Source: CAADGY01 sp900696665 (lineage in GTDB: Bacteria > Acidobacteriota > Terriglobia > Bryobacterales > Bryobacteraceae). Taken from it: 8,330 nt of DNA. The number at the start of each line of letters is the position of its first letter. The stretch's first letter is position 1. The stretch covers positions 1 to 8,330 of the forward strand of contig JAPSFM010000164.1 of assembly GCA_035063885.1 (NCBI GenBank), in the 5' to 3' direction. Below the pieces are notes generated by a model. It was not told where the DNA came from. It saw only the letters and a program-made list of their open reading frames with translations, and searched no databases. Positions 1-7,133 of the stretch are shown in pieces. The translations under genes were made by a program, and so were the position numbers.

Positions 1-1832
1 ACCGGTCGATTGCCGCTTCCATACCAATCGCGCAGCCTGTCGTGCAGCCGTTGGGTCACCGCGAACACCCGGCTCAGGCCGATGTCCTCTGCGATTGTCG
101 GGTGCTCTGGTTCAGCGTTCGCCCTGGGGAACGCGGCGTTACCCGCCAGGGCCGAAAAGACGGGCTGAACGAACTCCTGCATACTCCGCGCGCGCGTTTG
201 CAGTTCCGTCAGATGCTCGCGCAGCATCACCTCGAGCAGCCATGCGCTTCTCGCCGGCAGGTGCGCCAAGCGAGGTCCAAATCGCTCGGAGAGCGTCCGG
301 ACAGCCCAGGCCTCAGCCATGAGTGTGTCCGCACGATACAGCGTTTGGTCGACAAACCGGGCCGCAGCAAGGGACGGCTTTTCAGGACGTCCAGTGAAGT
401 ACCTCTCCAATGCGTCCGGGAACGTCGGTCCGCCGTCTGCACGGTCCTTTAGATGAACGCCGGGCGGGCCGATTTCGCGCAGGATCTCGGCTGTGGTCTT
501 AATATCGGCCGAGAGATCTGTGGCGTGTCCAACCCTCGAGAGCGCCGTCATCAACTGCTCTTTTCGCTCGGCGGAGTCGACCACGCCGCGGACCATCAGG
601 GTCCTCTCGGAACTCCGGACAACTTCGATCGGTTCGCCTATGCACGCGCGGACGCCATGAAGTGCATAAAGTACCTCGATCTCCAGAACAGTGAAATCCC
701 GGGCCGCAGCACTGGCCGGGGCTGGAGGGCTTTTGGCGGCGACCGGCGTCCCACGCCGTACCACTACTTCTCGTTCCGGATGGGGAGCGTACGGTGCAAA
801 CGCTGGGGCACGCAGCTCATGGCTGGGATGCGGCGCCACCTGCAGTTCGAAAGCCTGCGCGGGCGCCTCGTAGCGAATTCTCACCAGCCGAGGGACCTGT
901 GAATAGGGGTCAACGTCGAGAGTGAACTGGACCGAAACCCCACTCCGCACGCGCCAGGCTGTGATCCTCCTGCATGGCCGGCCGTCTTCGGTCACGACCT
1001 CCTCGGCTCGCATCGTGACTCCATCCGAATCGCCGAACAACGCCATCCCGGCAGCAAGGGAGAGCGGTCGCCAGTGCCGCGCCTCGAGCCACCTGACGAA
1101 CGCGGCATCGAAGTCCTCCAGGGTCGATCTCTCCGCGAAGAGGGTGTCGATCGTCGGTTCAATCGTAGCGCTCCGCTGAACCGGTACGGCCTGTCTGCCT
1201 TTGGCCGGATAATAGGCATACTCTGCGCCGGACTCGAGTCGCCAAAGCGCCTGGCGCAAAGAACCTCTCTCGTCGTCGAGTCGGGAGGTGAACCGGCCTT
1301 GGGACGGTTCAAACCATATACCCAAACGGGCGGTCCGCCGTCGGGGGCGCGGCCTCACTTCGAGAATGATGACCTTGAATTCCTGCTGCACGCTGTTCTG
1401 GAAAGACCGAGTTTCCACCTCCAGCGTGCGGGCAATCAATTGACGCGCCGGCGGAGGTGGCTCGGTTCGCGAAAGCCGGTACAGACCCAGACCCACCGCT
1501 AGAACAAAGCACATGGCAAGGGCGGCAGACAGCTTCGGATCCGGCAATGCGAGACAGGGAGATCTCGCGGGCGCCCGCTGGTCGGCAAAATCGCGAGCCC
1601 ATGTCCAAAAACGTCGGCGGGCATCCGCGATGCGGTGCGGGCTGAGTAGCGGGTCATCCTCCACCGCCCTGGTTACAGTAAGTATCTGCTGCTCCAGTTC
1701 GGCCCGGCGCAAGCGGCACCGCCAGCAGGATTGTAGGTGTCTGCGGACAAAATACGCCTTATAGAAGGGGAGTTCATCGTCGAGGTGAGCGATCAGGAGA
1801 TCATCGCTGCACTTTGATTGTGGCGTTTTCAT
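1..1832 (-). CDS. Large zinc-finger transmembrane anti-sigma factor, 3' end beyond window
   Basis: On the minus strand the frame starting at ATG 1832-1830 (MKTPQSKCSDD) stays open for 610 codons to the left window edge, so the C-terminus is missing. Residues 8-39 resemble a zf-HC2 anti-sigma zinc finger: Cys8, the stretch LIAHLDDEL, then His32, Cys36 and Cys39 (HLQSCWRC). A single hydrophobic segment at about residues 101-118 (LSAALAMCFVLAVGLGLY) predicts a cytoplasmic N-terminus binding the sigma factor and a large periplasmic part. That part has a Pro/Ala-rich linker near 361-378, a region at about 379-430 that weakly resembles a BON domain (MVRGVVDSAERKEQL), and a helical C-terminal section. 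The start overlaps the upstream sigma gene by 32 bases, and GGAGG lies 3 bases before the ATG, which suggests translational coupling. Typical zf-HC2 anti-sigma factors are about 100-250 residues, so this one is unusually long. The anti-sigma role is inferred from the motif and the position. The function of the periplasmic part is unknown. Confidence 0.8.
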   Translation of the reverse strand, partial: MKTPQSKCSDDLLIAHLDDELPFYKAYFVRRHLQSCWRCRLRRAELEQQILTVTRAVEDDPLLSPHRIADARRRFWTWARDFADQRAPARSPCLALPDPKLSAALAMCFVLAVGLGLYRLSRTEPPPPARQLIARTLEVETRSFQNSVQQEFKVIILEVRPRPRRRTARLGIWFEPSQGRFTSRLDDERGSLRQALWRLESGAEYAYYPAKGRQAVPVQRSATIEPTIDTLFAERSTLEDFDAAFVRWLEARHWRPLSLAAGMALFGDSDGVTMRAEEVVTEDGRPCRRITAWRVRSGVSVQFTLDVDPYSQVPRLVRIRYEAPAQAFELQVAPHPSHELRAPAFAPYAPHPEREVVVRRGTPVAAKSPPAPASAAARDFTVLEIEVLYALHGVRACIGEPIEVVRSSERTLMVRGVVDSAERKEQLMTALSRVGHATDLSADIKTTAEILREIGPPGVHLKDRADGGPTFPDALERYFTGRPEKPSLAAARFVDQTLYRADTLMAEAWAVRTLSERFGPRLAHLPARSAWLLEVMLREHLTELQTRARSMQEFVQPVFSALAGNAAFPRANAEPEHPTIAEDIGLSRVFAVTQRLHDRLRDWYGSGNRP

Positions 1833-2364
1833 CCGCCTCCAGCGGGTCTCGCGCCCCGAGAAGTCTCTGTTCCGATACCTTCCGCATCTTCTTCAGTGCC
1901 CGGGTGAGCAGAGTCTTCACCGAATTTGTGCTGATCCCGAGTGCAGACCCGATCTGCCGGTATTTCAGCCCCTTGACCCGCATCAGGACGACCTCCTCCT
2001 CCCTGCGGCTCAGAACCTCCAGCAGATCGCCTATGGTGCAATCCCGCGTATCCGGGATCTGCTCATCTGTACGCCGGTCCGGCAAGTCAGTAGAGTCCGA
2101 CAGGGATTGAAAACGGCCTCCATGGCGCGCCTGCTGGCGTTCGAGCTTGATGAGTTCACGCCGGACCACACACAGCGTCCAACCCTTGGGGTTAACAATA
2201 TGCCGACCGTCGGTGAGTTCACGATACAGCGCTGTGAATGATTCCTGCACCACATCCTCGGCGGTGTGGAGGGAGCCGGCCATCCGAAGCGCATACCGCA
2301 CCAGGCAGGCGTACCAATCGCGGTACAGGCCGTCTACCAGCGCTTCCACTTGAATCTTCTCCAC
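1801..2364 (-). CDS. ECF-type RNA polymerase sigma factor (sigma-70 family)
   Basis: Starting at GTG 2364 the product is 187 residues, the usual size of an ECF sigma factor. Region 2 covers about residues 8-75, with the core-binding helix AEDVVQESF at 35-43 and a promoter-melting section around NPKGW (58-62). Region 4 covers about 114-163 (LSRREEEVVLMRVKGLKY, then the helix-turn-helix IGSALGISTNSVKTLL), which would read the -35 element. An in-frame ATG at 2595 would add 77 residues, but these resemble no sigma region and read through the divergent promoter region, so I prefer the GTG. Its Shine-Dalgarno signal is weak, and a second in-frame GTG lies at 2352. The TGA stop (1803-1801) lies inside the start of the downstream anti-sigma gene, so the two form one operon. 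The target promoters are unknown. The divergent receptor gene is a natural candidate, and autoregulation is common in such pairs. Confidence 0.9.
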   Translation of the reverse strand: MEKIQVEALVDGLYRDWYACLVRYALRMAGSLHTAEDVVQESFTALYRELTDGRHIVNPKGWTLCVVRRELIKLERQQARHGGRFQSLSDSTDLPDRRTDEQIPDTRDCTIGDLLEVLSRREEEVVLMRVKGLKYRQIGSALGISTNSVKTLLTRALKKMRKVSEQRLLGARDPLEADENATIKVQR

Positions 2365-2649
2365 GGCTCGTACTATGGTACACCCGAATTGCGTTTGCCG
2401 CGCCGGATATGGACTCTCCGTGTAAGCGCAGGCGAGTCGCGCTGGAGGATGGTGTTGGTCCGCCTCTGGCGACAGGACAAGGCATTTCCGGCGGGTCCCG
2501 ATCAAATCCTGTCCGGGTCTGTCACCCAAAATAGTTTTCTGACTACTTGTAAATAAATGGAGTTTGCAGTGTGAGTTCGAAAGCTCGGCGCGCACTGCGC
2601 ATCGGCGTCAGGGGCGAGCACCGTTCATGTAAGCGAAAGTGAGGATATC
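2365..2649. promoter_or_regulatory. Divergent intergenic region with AT-rich core
   Basis: These 285 bases separate the sigma factor (minus) from the receptor gene (plus), so promoters for both should lie here. The most promoter-like part is an AT-rich patch at about 2527-2560 within otherwise GC-rich DNA. On the minus strand it contains TTTACA (2553-2548), five of six matches to a -35 box, but no good -10 box at normal spacing. On the plus strand TTGTAA (2547-2552) is a weak -35 candidate, with only TGTGAG at 17-base spacing. I cannot assign either promoter at base level, and an ECF-type promoter with a different consensus is possible. If the sigma gene really started at 2595, most of this region would be coding, which I consider unlikely. 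Confidence 0.3.
2641..2644 (+). promoter_or_regulatory. Ribosome binding site of receptor gene
   Basis: GAGG lies 5 bases before ATG 2650. This supports that ATG as the start, which also places a complete signal peptide at the N-terminus. Confidence 0.6.
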
Positions 2650-5600
2650 ATGTTTCTTGTCACACGGTGTTTACCATTGGCTCTCTTGTTGCTGGTCGGT
2701 TCAACGTGGGCGCAAGAATACCGCGCAACGCTTCTCGGCGTGGTAACCGACCCGACTGGAGCCGCAGTGCCCGCCGCGCAGGTGACTGTGACTAATACCG
2801 AAACCGGGGTCAGAGCCGCAACCAAAAGCAACACTGATGGTAACTATGTGATTCCTTTCATAGTCCCGGGGACTTACCGTCTTCGGGTCGAGCACGAGGG
2901 ATTCAAGACCTACGAAAGGAGTCCGATCGCACTGCGGGTGAACGATCGTGTTCGCATCGAGGTTGCACTCGAAATGGGGCAAGTCTCCGATCAGGTCACG
3001 GTAACGGCCCAGGCGCCTCTGTTGGAGACGTCGAGCAGCAGCCGCGGCCAGGTGATCGACAACCTCCAGATCAGCGAACTCCCCCTTAACGGCAGGAATC
3101 CGTTCTCCTTGATGAGCATCGCGGTGGGTGTGCAGCAAAGTAGGGGAGCGACCATCTATTCGCGCCCTTACGATAACGGCGCACTCGCGGACTTCTCCAT
3201 CAACGGCGGCCGGGTCGGCATCAACGAGTACCAGATCGACGGGGCGCCGGATAATGCCAATACCGGCCGGGCCAACATCGCCTACTCTCCACCGGCCGAG
3301 GCGACGCAGGAATTCAAAGTGCAGACAAACACATACGATGCGCAATATGGCCGCACCGCCGGAGGGATCATCAGTGTTTCCATCAAGCCGGGGACCAACA
3401 GCCTTCATGGCGCGGCGTATGAATACATGAGGCGCACCGGTTGGCAGGCCAATCAGTTCTCCAACAACGCCCTGGGAGTGGCCCGGCCCATGCGCCTGAA
3501 TGACCAGTATGGTTTCGAGCTCGACGGCCCGGTCACGATTCCGAGGTTATACAGCGGCAAGAACCGGACTTTCTTCATGGTCGCCCTGGAGCGGGAACGG
3601 GACAAGCTGCCACGGTCGTTTCTCGGATCGGTTCCCACTCAGGAACAACGCAATGGCGACTTCTCGCAGACTTTGAATCCTTCGGGCAACGTATATACCA
3701 TCTACGACCCGCTGACCGTCACGGCCAATCCGAAGTTCGACCCCGCAAAGCCGGTCACCCTGAGCAACCTCATGTACTTGAGGACTCCCTTCCCGAACAA
3801 CCGCGTGCCCCAGGACCGCATGAGCCCGCTGGCCGTGAGGGTCCTGAAGGATATCCCTCTGGGAAATCAGGCGGGTAACGCAATTACCCAACTGAATAAC
3901 TGGTATTATGGGTCGGGTACAACCGATAGTGCCTATCAGAGCTTCATAGCTCGCGTCGACCATACCCTGAGTGACGCGTGGAAGATCTTTGGGCGGTGGC
4001 ACCACAGCTTCCGTGACGGCGCAGGCAGTAAGGATTTCTATAACTGGAACACCCCGGCAACATTTGCCGCCAAGGGCGGACGCACGAACGACGGTGCAGT
4101 GGTCGACGTGGTTGGCACCTTCAGCCCGCGTACCATCCTGAACGCTCGGGTTGGATTTACCCGCTTCGTGGAGGACCAGACAAGGGTGGATGCGCTTCCC
4201 GTGGTGGATCTCGTCGAAATGGGCTTTCCCAGGAGCTTCGTTTCTCAACTCGACTACCCCACAGTTTATCCGGTCTTCAAGTGGCAGGACTATCTCGGAA
4301 CCAGCGTCGGCCTGTCGTCTCGTCTGCCAAGTGATACGTACGCCGCGCAAGGCACCCTGATGAGGATTCAGGGAGGCCATTCGATGAAGTTCGGCGCCGA
4401 ATTTCGTCTGCTGCACTTCAGTAACATCGAGCGCACCACCGCAAACGGCGACTTCGCGTTCACTCGCAGGTGGACGACCTCGAACCCGAACGTTACCGAC
4501 GCCGCCGCCGGAAATGCCATCGCCGATTTTCTGCTCGGATACATGAACAGCGCGAGCGTGAAGCTGAACTCCGTTCCGTACCTGAGTTGGCGGTATCCGG
4601 TCGTGTACTTCCAGGACGACTGGCAGGTGAACCGGCGGCTGACGCTCAATATCGGTTTGCGCTGGGACTACGAGTCGCCGCCGGTTGAGAGGTTCGATCG
4701 CCAGAACCGTGGCTTCGGTTTCACAGCCGCCAGCCCGTACAAGGTGGCAGGTTACGACTTGCGGGGTGGACTCTTGTTCGCCGGTCGGGACGGCCAACCG
4801 CGCGGTGCGTTCGTCCCCGACAGGAACAACTGGCAGCCTCGTTTTGGACTTGCTTATAAGGTATTGCAGTCGAAATCCCTTGTGTTCCGTGCCGGCGTTG
4901 GACGCTACTTCCTTCCTACTGTCGAGTTCGGAGGCACGACCGGGTTTTCGCAAGTTACGAGCGCAGTGGTTAGCACAGCGGAATATCTGCCGTACGATGT
5001 GCTGTCGAATCCCTTTCGCAACGGCTTGACGCCGCGCCCGGGTGCTACAAACGGCCTTGGCACGGACGTCGGTAATTCCGTCAGCTTCAGTGACCCGGAG
5101 CGAGCAATTCCCAACGTTTGGCAGTTCTCAGCCGGCTTTCAGTACGAAATGATTCCTGGTCTGCTGTTGGACGTCTCGTATGTCGGGAGCCGGACCTCTC
5201 AGCTTCAGGTGAGTAAGTCATTGAACTTCTTGACGAAGGAACAACTGGCACTGGGTCAGCCTTACTTAACGACAACGGTTGCGAATCCCTTCTACGGCGT
5301 GTTGCCGGTAAATACGACGAAAGGTGCGCAGGCCACGGTACAACGGGGTAGCCTGTTAACGCAATATCCGCAATTTGGCAGCGTCACCCAATCCAACACG
5401 AGCTTGGGCAGTAGCTGGTACAACGCACTTCAGCTAAAACTGGAGCAGCGGTTCAAACACGGCCTGTCGCTCCTTGCCTCCTACACCAACTCGAAGACCA
5501 TGGAGGCGGCGGCCTACTTGAATGCCCAAGATACCGAGCTTGCCCGTGAATTGGTTACTTTCGATACGCCACAGAGGTTGGTTGTGACCGCTGTTTACGA

Positions 5601-6075
5601 ATTCCCCATAGGTCCCACGAAAAAATGGGCCGGCAACGGGATTCTTTCGCATATTGTGGGCGGCTGGGAGATTAATTGGAGTGCGGTATTTGCTTCGGGG
5701 ATGCCGATGCCGTACCCGAATTATTTGATTAACGGTAACCCGAAATTGGAAAACGGGCAGACACTCGATCGCTGGTTCGACACTTCGGCAAGTATCTGGG
5801 TGCAGCCGGCGGCCGGGAGTCTGCGGGTAACGCCGCTACGCAGCCCGAATATTCGGCGTCACAACGCACCCCAAATAGACGTCGGCATGCTTCGTGTGTT
5901 TCGGATCAAGGAAGGACACAAGCTGCAGTTCAGGGTTTCGGCGTATAACGCCACGAACACGCCGATCTTCGATTTTCCAAATACCACTCCCACGTCGGCA
6001 CTCTTTGGCGTGGTGTCGAAGACGCAGTTGAACAACCCGCGCCAGGTCGAGTTTGGGTTCCGGTATGTATTCTAA
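2650..6075 (+). CDS. Oar-like TonB-dependent receptor with carboxypeptidase-regulatory domain
   Basis: This 1141-residue outer-membrane protein begins with a Sec signal peptide (LPLALLLLVGSTWA, likely cut after Ala21). Residues about 24-108 form a carboxypeptidase-regulatory-like beta-sandwich (LLGVVTDPTGAAVPAAQV, DGNYVIPFIVPGTYRLRV). A plug domain follows, with the family motif LPLNGRNPF at 144-152 and NGGRVGINEYQIDG at about 185-198. The remainder is a beta-barrel rich in aromatic residues, ending in a C-terminal Phe (GFRYVF) as recognised by the Bam machinery. Length and layout match the roughly 1100-residue Oar-like receptors that are multiplied in Acidobacteriota. Family knowledge suggests TonB-driven uptake of large or scarce ligands, possibly oligosaccharides, but no substrate can be read from the sequence. 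I see no STN signalling domain and no clear TonB box. The gene is divergent from the sigma/anti-sigma pair, which may control it. The frame is intact, with no sign of decay. Confidence 0.92.
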   Translation: MFLVTRCLPLALLLLVGSTWAQEYRATLLGVVTDPTGAAVPAAQVTVTNTETGVRAATKSNTDGNYVIPFIVPGTYRLRVEHEGFKTYERSPIALRVNDRVRIEVALEMGQVSDQVTVTAQAPLLETSSSSRGQVIDNLQISELPLNGRNPFSLMSIAVGVQQSRGATIYSRPYDNGALADFSINGGRVGINEYQIDGAPDNANTGRANIAYSPPAEATQEFKVQTNTYDAQYGRTAGGIISVSIKPGTNSLHGAAYEYMRRTGWQANQFSNNALGVARPMRLNDQYGFELDGPVTIPRLYSGKNRTFFMVALERERDKLPRSFLGSVPTQEQRNGDFSQTLNPSGNVYTIYDPLTVTANPKFDPAKPVTLSNLMYLRTPFPNNRVPQDRMSPLAVRVLKDIPLGNQAGNAITQLNNWYYGSGTTDSAYQSFIARVDHTLSDAWKIFGRWHHSFRDGAGSKDFYNWNTPATFAAKGGRTNDGAVVDVVGTFSPRTILNARVGFTRFVEDQTRVDALPVVDLVEMGFPRSFVSQLDYPTVYPVFKWQDYLGTSVGLSSRLPSDTYAAQGTLMRIQGGHSMKFGAEFRLLHFSNIERTTANGDFAFTRRWTTSNPNVTDAAAGNAIADFLLGYMNSASVKLNSVPYLSWRYPVVYFQDDWQVNRRLTLNIGLRWDYESPPVERFDRQNRGFGFTAASPYKVAGYDLRGGLLFAGRDGQPRGAFVPDRNNWQPRFGLAYKVLQSKSLVFRAGVGRYFLPTVEFGGTTGFSQVTSAVVSTAEYLPYDVLSNPFRNGLTPRPGATNGLGTDVGNSVSFSDPERAIPNVWQFSAGFQYEMIPGLLLDVSYVGSRTSQLQVSKSLNFLTKEQLALGQPYLTTTVANPFYGVLPVNTTKGAQATVQRGSLLTQYPQFGSVTQSNTSLGSSWYNALQLKLEQRFKHGLSLLASYTNSKTMEAAAYLNAQDTELARELVTFDTPQRLVVTAVYEFPIGPTKKWAGNGILSHIVGGWEINWSAVFASGMPMPYPNYLINGNPKLENGQTLDRWFDTSASIWVQPAAGSLRVTPLRSPNIRRHNAPQIDVGMLRVFRIKEGHKLQFRVSAYNATNTPIFDFPNTTPTSALFGVVSKTQLNNPRQVEFGFRYVF

Positions 6076-6085
6076 TCACTGAGTA

Positions 6086-6108
6086 GGGGCGGCGGCGCTC
6101 GCCGCCCC
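6086..6108 (+). terminator. GC-rich hairpin after receptor gene
   Basis: GGGGCGGCG (6086-6094) pairs perfectly with CGCCGCCCC (6100-6108) around a 5-base loop, starting 10 bases after the receptor stop codon. The position and stem fit a transcription terminator, but no T-tract follows on either strand. It may be a weak intrinsic terminator, a Rho-associated structure or an mRNA 3'-end stabiliser. Confidence 0.5.
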
Positions 6109-6335
6109 CGGACCCGGACGTCGAGGCGCGCTGCGAGCGGTCAGGGCCGGCGCCGTTACAACCACGAATGTGAACAACTGGTCGGGGTTTCAGCCGCCAT
6201 AATCAAAACTTGCTATATGGCGCAAGCGGGTAAGCCGCCGGATTCGCGGGCTCGAAGTGCGCTGATCGGTATGCGCGTATCAGCACTCAGCCTTGAGCTT
6301 GTGAGATTCCGGCCGAACGGAAAGGAAGACGCATA
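6109..6335 (+). promoter_or_regulatory. Intergenic leader upstream of GH109-like gene
   Basis: No gene is visible here. The segment should hold the promoter of the next gene. TATATG at 6214-6219 could be a -10 box, but no convincing -35 box precedes it. An interrupted inverted repeat lies at 6256-6287: AGTGC pairs with GCACT and TGAT with ATCA, with a 2-base bulge and a 12-base loop. It could be an operator or a leader hairpin. AAGGAAG (6322-6328) is the ribosome binding site before GTG 6336. Confidence 0.3.
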
Positions 6336-7133
6336 GTGAATAAGCAGATTAATCGGCGGAGCTTCTTCGAACTGTCGTCGGCGGCCATCGGCGGTGCCGG
6401 AGTGCTGGCGAGTACGGCGCCGGCGGCCGGGCAGTCCGCGTCTGTCGATGGCCGGCCTGCGCGGTTCGGGTTCGTCGGAATTGGCGGCCGCGGCTCATAT
6501 CACCTCGATATCGCCCTCGGCATCGACGGAGTGGAGGTCCCGGCCATCTGCGATATCAACGACGAGAGGCTCCATCGGGCGGCACGCTTGATTCGCGAAT
6601 CGGGACGCAGAGAGCCGAAGCTCTACGGGAACACGAGAACGGACTTCGCGCGCATGTGCGCGGAGGAAGATCTCGACTGCGTCGTCTGCTGCACGTCCTG
6701 GAAGTGGCATGCACCGGTGCTGCTGGCTGCCATGCGCAACGGAAAGAACGCCGCCTGCGAAGTCCCGCTGATCCAGACGCTTGATGAGGCGTGGGAAATC
6801 ATCGAGACCCACGAGAAAACGGGGAAATGGGCGACCCTGGGCTTCAAGATCCCGTACAGCACCCTTTCGAAAATGGTCTTTGAGGGCGTGGTTGGCGAGG
6901 TCACTCATTGCGAGGGCGGGTATGTGCACGATCTCCGGATGACCAAGTTCAACCCGGAGCGCGAACCGTGGAGGCTTCAGCCTGCGCTGGATCGGAACGC
7001 CAACTTGTATCCCGATCACACGACCTGCGCCCTGATGCCCGCGATGGACATCAACCACGCCGACCGATTCGATTTCCTGGTATCGATGAGCTCCAAGTCG
7101 GTGATGATGAATGATGATGAATCGGTACGCTGA
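6336..7133 (+). CDS. GH109-like Gfo/Idh/MocA oxidoreductase, N-terminal part of a frameshifted gene
   Basis: GTG 6336 follows AAGGAAG and starts a twin-arginine signal (NRRSFFEL, residues 6-13, then an Ala/Gly-rich stretch), so export through Tat to the periplasm is expected. The Rossmann NAD(P)-binding fold begins with GFVGIGGRGS (45-54), with Asp73 ending the second strand. CEVP at 141-144 sits where the family has the conserved E-K/V-P motif. NANLYPDH (221-228) and MDINHADRFDFLVSMSS (237-253) resemble GH109 alpha-N-acetylgalactosaminidases, which use bound NAD to cleave glycosides. In place of the usual GH109 E-N-x-N-Y stretch there is GFKIPYS (169-175), so substrate or chemistry may differ. 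After Asn259 the frame is lost: residues 260-265 (DDESVR) are spurious and a TGA follows. The rest of the protein continues in the +1 frame from 7111. Removing 10 bases restores a single 455-residue product, a normal family length. As written, this half lacks most of the C-terminal substrate domain and is probably inactive. Confidence 0.85.
   Translation: MNKQINRRSFFELSSAAIGGAGVLASTAPAAGQSASVDGRPARFGFVGIGGRGSYHLDIALGIDGVEVPAICDINDERLHRAARLIRESGRREPKLYGNTRTDFARMCAEEDLDCVVCCTSWKWHAPVLLAAMRNGKNAACEVPLIQTLDEAWEIIETHEKTGKWATLGFKIPYSTLSKMVFEGVVGEVTHCEGGYVHDLRMTKFNPEREPWRLQPALDRNANLYPDHTTCALMPAMDINHADRFDFLVSMSSKSVMMNDDESVR
7104..7122 (+). repeat. 10-base tandem duplication causing the frameshift
   Basis: ATGATGAATG (7104-7113) is followed directly by ATGATGAAT (7114-7122). 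Deleting one 10-base unit joins ...SSKSVMMN to RYAEQLYG in one frame, exactly the spacing expected for this family. A 7-base duplication of ATGATGA would also restore the frame, but it adds one residue. The short direct repeats suggest replication slippage. Confidence 0.75.

Noticed and set aside
42..1764. Several plus-strand open frames of 60-150 codons in the left 1.8 kb
   Set aside because: They lie antisense to a 610-codon continuous frame with a recognisable zinc finger and membrane segment. Their translations are low in family-like motifs and they overlap each other.
1..1832. FecR-type anti-sigma regulator
   Set aside because: The N-terminus is a zf-HC2-like zinc finger, and no FecR-like sequence is apparent in the periplasmic part.
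2701..3408. 235-codon minus-strand open frame under the receptor N-terminus
   Set aside because: It is a shadow of the signal peptide, carboxypeptidase-regulatory and plug regions, which are unmistakable on the plus strand.
3547..4953. 468-codon minus-strand open frame inside the receptor gene
   Set aside because: It is antisense to a clear outer-membrane beta-barrel. Long antisense frames are common in GC-rich coding DNA, and the translation resembles no protein I know.
7104..7122. Short repeats as a CRISPR array or microsatellite locus
   Set aside because: Only two adjacent copies of a 10-base unit exist, with no spacers. No CRISPR-like repeats were seen elsewhere in the window.
7101..7133. 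Programmed ribosomal frameshift between the two oxidoreductase frames
   Set aside because: There is no slippery heptamer or following stem, and the family is normally encoded in one frame. A tandem duplication explains the 10-base surplus directly.
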